Part shown: one piece after another, positions 18,501 through 26,392 of the stretch
Layout: each line of letters starts with the position of its first letter
How positions within the stretch are numbered: position 1 is the stretch's first letter
Assembly (NCBI RefSeq): GCF_000943555.1
Contig: NZ_JTDV01000001.1
Coordinates: 124,001-188,000, forward strand
DNA from: Neotamlana nanhaiensis
GTDB taxonomy: Bacteria; Bacteroidota; Bacteroidia; Flavobacteriales; Flavobacteriaceae
Direction of reading: 5' to 3'
DNA: 64,000 nt
Notes under the pieces: model-generated
The model's database searches: none
Told to the model about the DNA's origin: nothing
The model's input: only the letters and a program-made list of their open reading frames with translations
Position numbers and translations under genes: made by a program

Positions 18501-19094
18501 TAAAGATACCGGTCTAAAAATGCCCATAGGTTGCGAACCTTCGGAAAAGCCCCATTCGCCTGAGCAACCGCCACAAACCCAAGGTAGATCAGCTATAAAC
18601 GCTGGATGTTCTGCTTTTACCAAAATGGTGTTTTCAGCTTCAAAATTTAGTGCTTCAGAAATATTAATAGTAAAAGTTGTTCGTCCACCTTTATGCGTGC
18701 CAACTTTTTTTCCATTTACCCAAACCGTGGCATAACTTCCTACGCCTTCAAAAAACAAAAAGTGTTGTTTATCAGCATTCTTTTTATCAACCTCAACTAT
18801 TTTTTTATACCAAGCTATACCGTGTAAGTTGCCATGTTTCATGCGGCGATAACCGTAATATTGATCCCAGTTATGTGGTACAGAAACGGTTTCCCAATTT
18901 AAATTAGCAGGTATATTTTTAACAAAAGTAGATTCTGATTGACTTAAACTATCCAAATGGATGGTTTGCCAGTTCGCATTTAGTGAAAACTCCTTTCTTG
19001 GTTCAAATACCCTATTTTTTCCTTGACAAGCAGATAAAACAACTATAAAAAAACAGATGCAGATTTGAATAATTATTTTAGTTGTTTTTGTCAT
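15561..19094 (-). CDS. Large GH2 lipoprotein with malectin and C-terminal CBM-like domain
   Basis: About 1177 residues from the ATG at 19094 (a GTG 15 nt upstream is less likely). The signal MTKTTKIIIQICICFFIVVLSAC gives an LSAC lipobox. GH2 modules occupy roughly 35-720, with the acid/base Glu in WGLQNES (about 441) and nucleophile candidate in GEYGAW (about 509). Residues about 728-900 (YRVNCGGSDYEDTNGNLWLADV...) are a malectin-type carbohydrate-binding domain. The last ~125 residues (LEAENAQTSGTG...DYVEF) look like a CBM35/CBM6-type sandwich. Such decorated GH2 enzymes usually attack branched plant polysaccharides. A 92-nt AT-rich gap upstream (19095-19186) is the largest break in this part of the run and may hold a secondary promoter. 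Confidence 0.87.
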   Translation of the reverse strand: MTKTTKIIIQICICFFIVVLSACQGKNRVFEPRKEFSLNANWQTIHLDSLSQSESTFVKNIPANLNWETVSVPHNWDQYYGYRRMKHGNLHGIAWYKKIVEVDKKNADKQHFLFFEGVGSYATVWVNGKKVGTHKGGRTTFTINISEALNFEAENTILVKAEHPAFIADLPWVCGGCSGEWGFSEGSQPMGIFRPVSLIVTNSVRIEPFGVHIWNENISKKNATVNITTELKNYSNSAKTITIENSLLDAEGAEVTSVETKLENFSDLKTIKQTLPEIKTPNLWSPKNPYLYQLSTKVYENGELIDAQTTPYGMRWVSWPINREGEDNRFYINGEPFFINGTCEYEHSIGKSHSFSSEEVQSRISQVKAAGYNAFREGHQPHNLRYQEHLDAEGILFWSQFSAHIWYDTPEFKENFKTLLKEWIKERRNNPSVVMWGLQNESTIPKVFAEECTQIIRELDPTSAQQRLVTTCNGGEGTDWNVIQNWSGTYGGDPYNYGEEMTEQLLNGEYGAWRSADLHTEGEFNQKGIYSENRFAQLMEIKVREAESVRDSIVGQYHWLLYSHENPGRSQNGEGYRDIDKVGPVNYKGIFTIWGEPTDAFYMYRANYVSNKTEPMVYIVSHSWPTRWNDVGVKNGIDVYSNCDEVELFNDVENISLGKLKNPGLGKHFQWNNVPINFNVLYAVGYVDGKPVAKDYIVLNQLPKAPHFEKLETETNTILEPETESNYLYRVNCGGSDYEDTNGNLWLADVHKTSEATWGSLSWTDSFENLPAFYASKRQTYDPIKNTKDWKLFQDFRYGANQLKYEFPAPEGDYQVELFFIEPWYGTDENMNCESWRLFDIAINGKIVEKNVDIWSEVGHDAALKKTYQVKSEHGKIVIHFPKVASGQAVISAIAISTKDKEITPAKPSSKNIINLSVNSSAEIASWLNITDKQFLNSEVSFASLPSEVFGADYIKFSKNINKPISGQFTSKENATVYVFETAENPKSTWLNAFEKTSDTVQNSLGQQFNVYKKQAKQGEVVSFAFKKGENPSTIAVVPEYNMEEHDDRPVLKLEAENAQTSGTGVTKAFFKKSDYVEFTENAQNSITFTVNPGVANIYLMRYRFMNMNNHPVKVRLKIEDANGILLRNDDIEFPIRNDKWKVLNTTSGGFINAGTYKITLESNNMKGLRIESFEFQ

Positions 19095-19186
19095 AATTAA
19101 ATTAAACACTATTTTAATTTTAAACTATATATATGTATATATTTAGATTTTTACTTTTCACATAAAATGATCTCATTCTACTTTTA

Positions 19187-20287
19187 CTATTTTCCCCAAG
19201 CCAAAGTACATTTCCCTATGGCATAAAAAGTTTTTTTATCATCATTTACCATAGATGTGTAAACCACTGTAAAAGTGCCATCATCTTCTTCAATAGCACA
19301 TAATGGTGTACGCATGGCGTGGTCGCCTTCTTTACCCCAGAGGTTCTTGTCTGATTGAATTTTAATCCTAATTTCCGGACTCCAATTAATGCCATCATCA
19401 GATAAACTATAGGATATTTCGTGATTGCCAAAAGAGTCAAAAACGGCTAAATATCCACCTGCCTTTAATTCTGTTACCTGAGGATTTTCAATAAACTCTT
19501 CTGCAATTGGCAATGGGTTAATACCTTCGGGCAATCTTTCCCATGGTCCTTCTAATTTTGATGCTTTTGCAAGACCAACTGGCCATGGTCCTTTAGGAAT
19601 ATAATTATGTCCATCATAGAATGCATACCATTTATCACCAACTTTATAAGGGTTAAAAGTAGCGACTGCCTGTTGGCCTTCCCATGACTGGGAATTCTCG
19701 TCAGGTTGTAATACGATACCCATATCGGCATAAGGTCCTGAAATACCATCAATGCCTTTAAAAACTGATTTTGCGCGCCATATTCTTCCCTGATAATCGC
19801 TTCTTGCATATTCTCCATTTTCACTATCCCCTCCTCGATAAGCTACATAAAAAATATTCCATGCATCTTCCATTTCATTAAACTCAACACCAGTTATCCA
19901 AACTTCAGATCTGGGGTTTGATGGCGACCTCCCTGGAATACTTTCCTTTATCGTTGAATGTCGTTTCCAATTAACAGCATCTTCGCTAATCCAATAAGAT
20001 ATCCTTAAATCCCTATGAGGGCGAAAGAACATTTCGTTTACAAACATGTGATAAATACCATTGACCTTTACCACTTGTCCTGTCTCAAAACCAGCTTGAT
20101 TATTTGTGCCCAAAACATCTTTATGATTATTCCCTATAACTGGCCCAATATAATCTGACAACAAAACTAACTTTTTACCCTTTTCTTTAATTTCTTTTTG
20201 TGAAAACGCAGTATACAACGGAAGAAAGAAACATAAAGAAGCTAGAACGAATCGATATAATAAAAACTGTTTGCTCTTGTGAAACAT
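19187..20287 (-). CDS. Secreted five-bladed-propeller glycosidase-like protein
   Basis: A 366-residue protein with signal peptide ending LPLYTAFSQ. It has repeated propeller strands such as GIYHMFVNEM, YWISEDAVNWKRH, DAWNIFYVAYRGG, DKWYAFYDGH and YSLSDDGINWSPE. These patterns are typical of the GH32/GH43/GH62/GH68/GH117/GH130 fold group. I cannot place it in one family; GH43-like is the nearest description, and GH137, a propeller beta-L-arabinofuranosidase family of RG-II, is an alternative worth testing. It is the last gene of the compact run, 6 nt after the GH29 gene, so an exo-acting side-chain role is likely. Confidence 0.65.
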   Translation of the reverse strand: MFHKSKQFLLYRFVLASLCFFLPLYTAFSQKEIKEKGKKLVLLSDYIGPVIGNNHKDVLGTNNQAGFETGQVVKVNGIYHMFVNEMFFRPHRDLRISYWISEDAVNWKRHSTIKESIPGRSPSNPRSEVWITGVEFNEMEDAWNIFYVAYRGGDSENGEYARSDYQGRIWRAKSVFKGIDGISGPYADMGIVLQPDENSQSWEGQQAVATFNPYKVGDKWYAFYDGHNYIPKGPWPVGLAKASKLEGPWERLPEGINPLPIAEEFIENPQVTELKAGGYLAVFDSFGNHEISYSLSDDGINWSPEIRIKIQSDKNLWGKEGDHAMRTPLCAIEEDDGTFTVVYTSMVNDDKKTFYAIGKCTLAWGK

Positions 20288-20293
20288 TGCTTT

Positions 20294-21721
20294 TTATTTA
20301 AGATTTATTTTAAAAACTTGCGCAATATCCGAAGGTAGTCTTACTCTATCTGGTACAACTATTGTTAAACCTTCTGTTGTATGCTTAAAAGAACAAGATT
20401 CAATTTTCTTTAAGCCAAACAGTTCTATTGATTTTACTTTGCGCCCAAGCTTAGTTGTTGAAAGTTCTTTTAGCTTAAAAGAAAATGATGGCGCCTTTGT
20501 TACTCCTCCTGGCCATTTTGAAGTTATAGCAAACACGGCATCTTTATTTTTTGTAAAGGTCACCTTTAAATCTTCTTCAATGGTTTCAAATGGTACATAA
20601 TATGGTCTGGTTTCATAAATGGCCTCACCAAAGGTCCATAACCAACGTCCTACTTCGTAAACTATCAATTTCTGTGCTTCTGGGAATGTTCCATCTGCCA
20701 TAGGCGATAAATTTAAAAGCATTTGTCCATTACAACTTACAATTTCAATTAATTTATTAATAATATCATGAGCAGATCTTAGTTGCATGCCATGGGTATA
20801 TCCCCATGAGAACGAATATCCTGTGCCAATAGAGTAATCACATAAAAAAGGGATTTTAGATATTTTACTTGGATTACTATTTTCATGATCCAGCATACCG
20901 CCTCCTTTTATATCATCTCCTTTATAAGTAACAATAACTTCTCTGTTAGTTTTCTGGGCATCGTTAAAATAGTATGCGAGATATTCTTTTAAATACTGCT
21001 GATTGACCCTTTCTAGCCAAGCATCATGGTAAAGTATATCTGGTTGGTATTTATCTATAACCTCAATACATTTATCCTTCCACATTTTCTGCCAGTCATT
21101 TTCGTTCATGGTACTTCCATAAAGTTTTTGATACTTGGAATCATAGCCTGCCCATGAAGGGTTCATTTTAAAATTTGTATAATTAAGCTCATGATGAAGA
21201 GACACAAAATACTTTATTCCTTGCTTACGAATGGATTCTCCAAGAGCCCCAACAATATCGCGTTTAGGCCCCATATCTTTAGCATTAAAAGGTGTTAAAT
21301 CACTATCCCACATGGCAAATCCATCATGATGTTCCCCAACCAATCCAGCAAACCTTGCTCCACCTTTAATGAATAGTTCTGCCCATGCATCAGGATCGAA
21401 TTTTTCGCCTTTAAAGTCTGGTATAAAATGGTGATAGTCAAATTCACTAAGCGGTCCATAAACTGCCACATGCCTTTTGTGTGTTCCTAATTTAGAGTAA
21501 CTCGAGGTATCACGCATGGCCTTTATATAATGTTCATTATTATAGGCTGGCACTGCATATATTCCCCAATGACAATAAATTCCAAATTTGGCGTCACGCA
21601 TCCAATCTGGTACACTTTTGTGTTTTGAAAGCGACTCCCAATTAGACTCATATTTTTGTTGCGCATGGAACTGAATTCCTATAAGCAAAAGACATATAAA
21701 TACTATTTTATTTATTCCCAT
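20294..21721 (-). CDS. GH29 alpha-L-fucosidase family
   Basis: A 475-residue secreted protein (signal MGINKIVFICLLLIGIQFHA). GH29 hallmarks are WMRDAKFGIYCHWGIYAVP (40-58), GEHHDGFAMWDS (129-140) and a nucleophile segment DILYHDAWL with Asp233. The acid/base residue is not obvious, as is usual in this family. GH29 enzymes release terminal alpha-L-fucose, and an L-fucose isomerase lies in the same window at 59250, so released fucose could be used directly. Fucose and 2-O-methyl-fucose both occur in RG-II. It sits 28 nt after the 894-residue lipoprotein gene. Confidence 0.87.
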   Translation of the reverse strand: MGINKIVFICLLLIGIQFHAQQKYESNWESLSKHKSVPDWMRDAKFGIYCHWGIYAVPAYNNEHYIKAMRDTSSYSKLGTHKRHVAVYGPLSEFDYHHFIPDFKGEKFDPDAWAELFIKGGARFAGLVGEHHDGFAMWDSDLTPFNAKDMGPKRDIVGALGESIRKQGIKYFVSLHHELNYTNFKMNPSWAGYDSKYQKLYGSTMNENDWQKMWKDKCIEVIDKYQPDILYHDAWLERVNQQYLKEYLAYYFNDAQKTNREVIVTYKGDDIKGGGMLDHENSNPSKISKIPFLCDYSIGTGYSFSWGYTHGMQLRSAHDIINKLIEIVSCNGQMLLNLSPMADGTFPEAQKLIVYEVGRWLWTFGEAIYETRPYYVPFETIEEDLKVTFTKNKDAVFAITSKWPGGVTKAPSFSFKLKELSTTKLGRKVKSIELFGLKKIESCSFKHTTEGLTIVVPDRVRLPSDIAQVFKINLK

Positions 21722-21749
21722 ATTCTCAATATATAAATTAAATAATTTT

Positions 21750-24434
21750 CTAATAAAATAACCAATCTACGGTCTTTCCTGCTTCTGAATCGGTAATACC
21801 AGCATCATGAATTAAAATGTTTTCTTTATCATCAATAAAGCCTAAAATTAAAACTCGACCTTTACCAAGTACTAATTCATGTTGACCAGGTTCATAACTA
21901 TAACTGTAAATATTTACAGGATAAAGCCCTGGAACTAGCATAGCATTAGCTATTTTAATATCCGCCTGTCCTCTATTGTTAGCTTGCGCATTGGTTTCTA
22001 ATGTTGGTGGTTCTAAAACCGTATAGCTATTTGTATTGAAATACCCTACTAATATTTTGATTGGCTGGTCATTTTTAAACTTTAAAACCGTTCCTTCTTC
22101 TCTTTGCAGCTCATCAGAAAACTGAACTCCTGATAATTTCTTTAGCTCATCGGCAACTTCTTCTATTTTTGCCGTATTATCCGAATATACTTGCTGTCCC
22201 TTTTGCAATTTAAACTGTTTAACGCCTTTATTAAGAATTGTTACTTGAGCAGGTTCATACGCTTTAACTTTTTTCTCTTCAATATTGCCGCTATCTTTTG
22301 ACTTAAGCATTTCAATATTACGCTTAAATACTTCTAACTCTTTTTGATAATGAGGTAATAATTCTTCCCAAGTTTTATTGGTGCCATCTCTTCCAGTAAT
22401 AGGAATACGCCTTTGGGCTGTTTGCATACTGTTGGCATACAAATAAGTGTATTTTGTAAGCCCCACCAACTCGTTATAATACTTCAAGCTATTTTCTAGA
22501 TAAGGACTCGCCTTTTCTAAATCGGTAATATCATTAGAGTATTTGTACTGTAAAACTAACATAGCCGCCTTTACTTTTTCAGCAAAGAAATTAGCAAAGG
22601 CATTATAACAATACACATCGTTTTTTAAACGCTCAAACTCTTCGTTGTTTTTTCCAATTGATGAAGTAGCTCTTTCAATAGCTTCTACAGCTAATTTCCC
22701 ATGGTTTACAACTTCTTCAATAATCTGAGGTGGTGTTTCTCCAACATGAGGTTCTCCTTTCCATTCTTTTGCTGCATAATCGATAAGTATCTCTCCAATA
22801 GGCCCGTTAGAAGACAAGAAGTTTTTGTAAACATGATATTTGTATGGGTTTACTAATTGCCCCATGAACATACCCAACAACAAAGTTTGACGGTTTCCAT
22901 CTGAAATCCCGAAAGTTCTAAGTAATTTTGGAGCAATTTCCCCAGTTTCCTCATAGGCAACTAAAATATCTTTTCCTCCTTCGTCACAATTATAGTAATC
23001 GCCAATTACGTCTGTCCAATAATCAACTTCTTCACCTCTATCTCTTTGCGATTTCCATGCATATCTAGCCCAAGCTTGATACCACATCCAATCACGGTCG
23101 ATTTGTTTTAATCGTTCAGTAGTATTATCGGCTGTATAAGGCCAATCCCAATATGACGACTGTGGGTACAGATGTAACCCATTGGCTCCCTGAATGTCTC
23201 TCATAGCCTTCACACTCTTTTGAATAAAATCGGGTGAACTATATCTAAAAGGCTCCAAATTCGCCAAAATATGAACATTAGAGATGTGCACCGAACCCAG
23301 TTCGCTCAATGCCTTAGGAATAGATTCCCAAGCATCTCTAGGCTGATAAGTTGTTAGCGACTCGCCATTGTATTTAAACGTTGTATATAAGTTTTTATAA
23401 ATTGGTAATGCTGCTTCCATAACTTGTTTGGCATCGGTATCGTGCCCTCGTAAAACAATAGGCGGTTCGTTGGTTATGCCTAATTCTTCTAAACCATTTT
23501 TAACTCCTGGAATAATGGTTTTTGTAAACCATTCCACATCATCATCAATGGTATGCATCGCTTCGCCTAACGTTACCAAAAAGCCAACATTTGGGTATTT
23601 TTTTATGAATTCGGTAATCGATTTTTGGGTGTAATCTGCAATTAGTGGTGTTATTGGTCGGCTACGTTCTTGAGTTTTTATACCATGCTCTTCTGCAAAA
23701 GGTTTTGAAACTATAATGTTATAAAACATCTGAATTACCCATATTCCTCGTTTATTAGCTTCTTCTGTCAAGAACTTAAAAACTTCTTCATTCTTTTTAA
23801 ATGTTTCATCATCAACTTCTACGGCATAAGGATAATCATCTAATTTTACTAAAGAAGCAAACGGGTGTCCGTTCCATAAATACAATGTATTAAAACGGTT
23901 TTCAACCATCATATCTAAATACTCAATCCAATGTGCTTTATCGTAAAACCAAGGAAAGTTTTCGGGCGTGTATGGATATTCGTAAACGGTACGCCCGGGT
24001 AAATATTCAGTTTTTTGTAGTCCAATGCAGGTACCACGTAAAACCATTTCTGGTTTATCTTGAATATTTAGATTTAAAGGAATTTCGCCAGAAGCCTCAA
24101 CTCTGTCAGATAATTCTAAAGCACCGTATAAGGCTCCAGAGGCATCAGTACCTTCAATAGTTATGGTATTTTTTGTTGAGCTTATTTTAAAACCTTCTTT
24201 ATTGGTTTTATCTAATTTTTCAGTAATTGAAATTATAAGTGCATCATTTGTATTTTCTTCATTAGCTGAAGCTAGACTTACCTGATAACCTAAATCTAAT
24301 AACGTTTTTTCAAGCTTTTCTTGAGCAAAACCAATTCTAGAGTTTTCCGAATCAACTACAATGATGACTTGTTGCTTTTCCGAACACGAAGAAAGCAAGA
24401 TTAACGTAACTAATAAAACTAAAATGTTTCGCAT
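21750..24434 (-). CDS. Large lipoprotein with GH20/GH67-like N-terminal domain and TIM barrel
   Basis: An 894-residue lipoprotein (MRNILVLLVTLILLSSC). Residues about 20-115 resemble the zincin-like accessory domain that precedes GH20 and GH67 catalytic barrels (ENTITIEGTDASGALYGALEL-type segment). A TIM-barrel-like part follows (KAHWIEYLDMMVENRFNTLYLWN, then GFLVTLGEAMH, PIVLRGHD and LHLYPQSSYWDWPY). The middle-to-late part is helical, and the C-terminal ~180 residues look like beta-sandwich. Its start overlaps the preceding stop by one base (TAATG). I cannot assign a CAZy family: an alpha-uronidase is suggested by the GH67-like layout, and an RG-II alpha-galacturonidase role is a speculation. 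Confidence 0.6.
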   Translation of the reverse strand: MRNILVLLVTLILLSSCSEKQQVIIVVDSENSRIGFAQEKLEKTLLDLGYQVSLASANEENTNDALIISITEKLDKTNKEGFKISSTKNTITIEGTDASGALYGALELSDRVEASGEIPLNLNIQDKPEMVLRGTCIGLQKTEYLPGRTVYEYPYTPENFPWFYDKAHWIEYLDMMVENRFNTLYLWNGHPFASLVKLDDYPYAVEVDDETFKKNEEVFKFLTEEANKRGIWVIQMFYNIIVSKPFAEEHGIKTQERSRPITPLIADYTQKSITEFIKKYPNVGFLVTLGEAMHTIDDDVEWFTKTIIPGVKNGLEELGITNEPPIVLRGHDTDAKQVMEAALPIYKNLYTTFKYNGESLTTYQPRDAWESIPKALSELGSVHISNVHILANLEPFRYSSPDFIQKSVKAMRDIQGANGLHLYPQSSYWDWPYTADNTTERLKQIDRDWMWYQAWARYAWKSQRDRGEEVDYWTDVIGDYYNCDEGGKDILVAYEETGEIAPKLLRTFGISDGNRQTLLLGMFMGQLVNPYKYHVYKNFLSSNGPIGEILIDYAAKEWKGEPHVGETPPQIIEEVVNHGKLAVEAIERATSSIGKNNEEFERLKNDVYCYNAFANFFAEKVKAAMLVLQYKYSNDITDLEKASPYLENSLKYYNELVGLTKYTYLYANSMQTAQRRIPITGRDGTNKTWEELLPHYQKELEVFKRNIEMLKSKDSGNIEEKKVKAYEPAQVTILNKGVKQFKLQKGQQVYSDNTAKIEEVADELKKLSGVQFSDELQREEGTVLKFKNDQPIKILVGYFNTNSYTVLEPPTLETNAQANNRGQADIKIANAMLVPGLYPVNIYSYSYEPGQHELVLGKGRVLILGFIDDKENILIHDAGITDSEAGKTVDWLFY

Positions 24435-26365
24435 TACTCGACTTTAAATACTTGTTTTAAATACTTTACATTAGCTCTGTAGTTCTTCACTACTTCGCGT
24501 ACCATAGACGTGTCACGAGAACGTTCTACAATTAACCAACCTTTCCAGTGCATTTTATCTAAGGTTTCTTTAATTTTTGGCAAATCGATTGCTGGATCGT
24601 TTTCAATCCAATGCCCATCGGTGTTTGAGGCATGAATTTCACCAATATTATCACGTCCCAAAGTTTTTAATTCCTTAGAAATATCTCGTCCGTTTTTAAT
24701 TGCATTTGCAAAATTAAAGGCGATTTTAATGTTTCTATTACCAATTTCTTCCAGTAGCTTTTTCTCTTCGTCCGCCGAAAGTGAAGTTTCAACAGCAATA
24801 ATGCCATTTATTTTATCAACCTGCTCACCTGCCCAACGCAAACGCTCTACGATCGCGGGACGCAATTCTGGATTTTTAACCAAATCGCCTTGAGTTCCCA
24901 ATGGTAAATAAGCCACTTCAACATTAAAAATTTTCATTACCTCAATACAATCTTCAACCATTTGTTTTACGGTTTCTCGCTTTGCAAAAGATTGCGCGTA
25001 AAAACCAGACATAGCCACAGAACTAATACCAACACCCGTTTCAGTTGATTTTTGCTTAAACACGCGCACACTAGCTGTGTCGCCATTTATAAATTTACTA
25101 TCAAAAGTTTCACGATTTCCTAAGCCACCCATGTCCATTTCAATGCCTTCGGCACCAATTTCTTTAGCACGCTCAAAAGAACCCAATTTTTGACGTTTGA
25201 GAATCATCCAATCGCAGACCGCAATTTTATAGCGTTCTTTTTGTGGCCCAGGCCATACACCATCTTTTATTGGGAACGTAACGAGTTTTGAAGGATCTAT
25301 TTTTACGTATTTGATTTTTTGACGTCGCCAAGTATAAACACAGTGCAACATGCCATCAGATCCTTGAATAATTGATGGATAGGAATATTGACTGATACGT
25401 GAATCTTCCAACACCAAAGCGGCATTCCAATTAATGCCGTCTTTAGAAATTGCTAAATTTAATGGACTTCTATAGCTTTTCTGCATATCCTCATTTGGCC
25501 AAACATGGTTATAAATTAAGGCATGCTCTCCGTTTTTCATGGTAACAGCATCTGTACCTGAATTATTATTGGGCATGTTCAACAATTCTAAAGGCGACCA
25601 TGTTTTACCATTATCTTCAGACCAAGTTGAAAATAAATGTCTGTTTCTGGTGCGTCCTATTTGTTGTAATTTACCATCTTCATGGAATAAAATGCTTGGT
25701 TGAATAGCATTGATAGCGTTTAGTCCTTTTGGCAATGTATCTTGCATTTGGTGTGTTTTACTAAAGTCAGAAGTTGATTCCAAGCGTAAATTCCATCCAT
25801 TTTCTTCGGTACTCGATGGTAATAATAACCTTCCGTCCTCTAATAATTCTGGTTTGTTTTTTATTGGACCTAAAAAACCTTCAGGTAGTTTTTCGGCTTC
25901 AGACCAGGTTTCGCCACCATCAGCTGAACGTTTTAACATACCCCACCACGTTGAAGGATGCGGACCAACTTTATAATACAATAATAAATCGCCATTTGGC
26001 ACTTGATACAACACTGGGTTCCAAGTTGGGTAACGCAATGTATCGTTTTGAACACCATTGGCAACTTCTTTCGCTTCCGTCCATTTGCCATTTTTGCGTT
26101 TACTTACATAAATACACACATCTGGATTGCGCTCATGCGTACCACCAAACCAAGACGCAACCAATTCGCCATTCGTATTTTCGGCTATTGTAGCTGCATG
26201 ACACGATGGGTATGGTGCTCTATTATATACAAATTCATCTATTTCGATGCCTTCGCGCCAAGTTTTATCGGCTAAAGCAATTTGCGGCACGTCTTCTTTT
26301 GTTTCTTTACAACTTCCAAAAAGAAGTGCTACAAAAAGTAAAATTAAAGGTTGGTATATTTTCAT
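24434..26365 (-). CDS. Fusion lipoprotein: sialidase-type BNR propeller + xylose-isomerase-like TIM barrel
   Basis: A 643-residue lipoprotein (MKIYQPLILLFVALLFGSC). Residues about 40-375 are a BNR propeller with Asp-boxes SADGGETW and SEDNGKTW and the opening PSCHAATI...WFGGTHERNPDV. This is clearly related to the C-terminal domain of the protein at 198-2759. Residues about 380-643 are a sugar phosphate isomerase/epimerase (AP-endonuclease-2-like) barrel: GAEGIEMDMGG, VETSLS, EIHASNTDGHW, LIVERSRD. The position where many relatives have a metal-binding Asp reads FNFAN, with Asn. Barrels of this type are normally cytoplasmic, so a surface or periplasmic copy joined to a glycosidase-like propeller is unusual. 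Leader TTTAGTTTAAT (plus-strand view) precedes the ATG as in susC and fucI. Confidence 0.83.
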   Translation of the reverse strand: MKIYQPLILLFVALLFGSCKETKEDVPQIALADKTWREGIEIDEFVYNRAPYPSCHAATIAENTNGELVASWFGGTHERNPDVCIYVSKRKNGKWTEAKEVANGVQNDTLRYPTWNPVLYQVPNGDLLLYYKVGPHPSTWWGMLKRSADGGETWSEAEKLPEGFLGPIKNKPELLEDGRLLLPSSTEENGWNLRLESTSDFSKTHQMQDTLPKGLNAINAIQPSILFHEDGKLQQIGRTRNRHLFSTWSEDNGKTWSPLELLNMPNNNSGTDAVTMKNGEHALIYNHVWPNEDMQKSYRSPLNLAISKDGINWNAALVLEDSRISQYSYPSIIQGSDGMLHCVYTWRRQKIKYVKIDPSKLVTFPIKDGVWPGPQKERYKIAVCDWMILKRQKLGSFERAKEIGAEGIEMDMGGLGNRETFDSKFINGDTASVRVFKQKSTETGVGISSVAMSGFYAQSFAKRETVKQMVEDCIEVMKIFNVEVAYLPLGTQGDLVKNPELRPAIVERLRWAGEQVDKINGIIAVETSLSADEEKKLLEEIGNRNIKIAFNFANAIKNGRDISKELKTLGRDNIGEIHASNTDGHWIENDPAIDLPKIKETLDKMHWKGWLIVERSRDTSMVREVVKNYRANVKYLKQVFKVE

Positions 26366-26392
26366 GTTGCTATTTAGTTTAATCTGTTAATT

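Noticed and set aside
19110-19160. TATATATGTATATAT stretch as a defined promoter or operator
   Set aside because: Simple AT-rich sequence with no second supporting element; too weak to annotate.
24434-26365. Barrel domain as the cytoplasmic 3-oxo-isoapionate decarboxylase (OiaC)
   Set aside because: OiaC is also xylose-isomerase-like, which is tempting here. However, this protein is a lipoprotein and the barrel would be outside the cytoplasm, so the identity is not supported.
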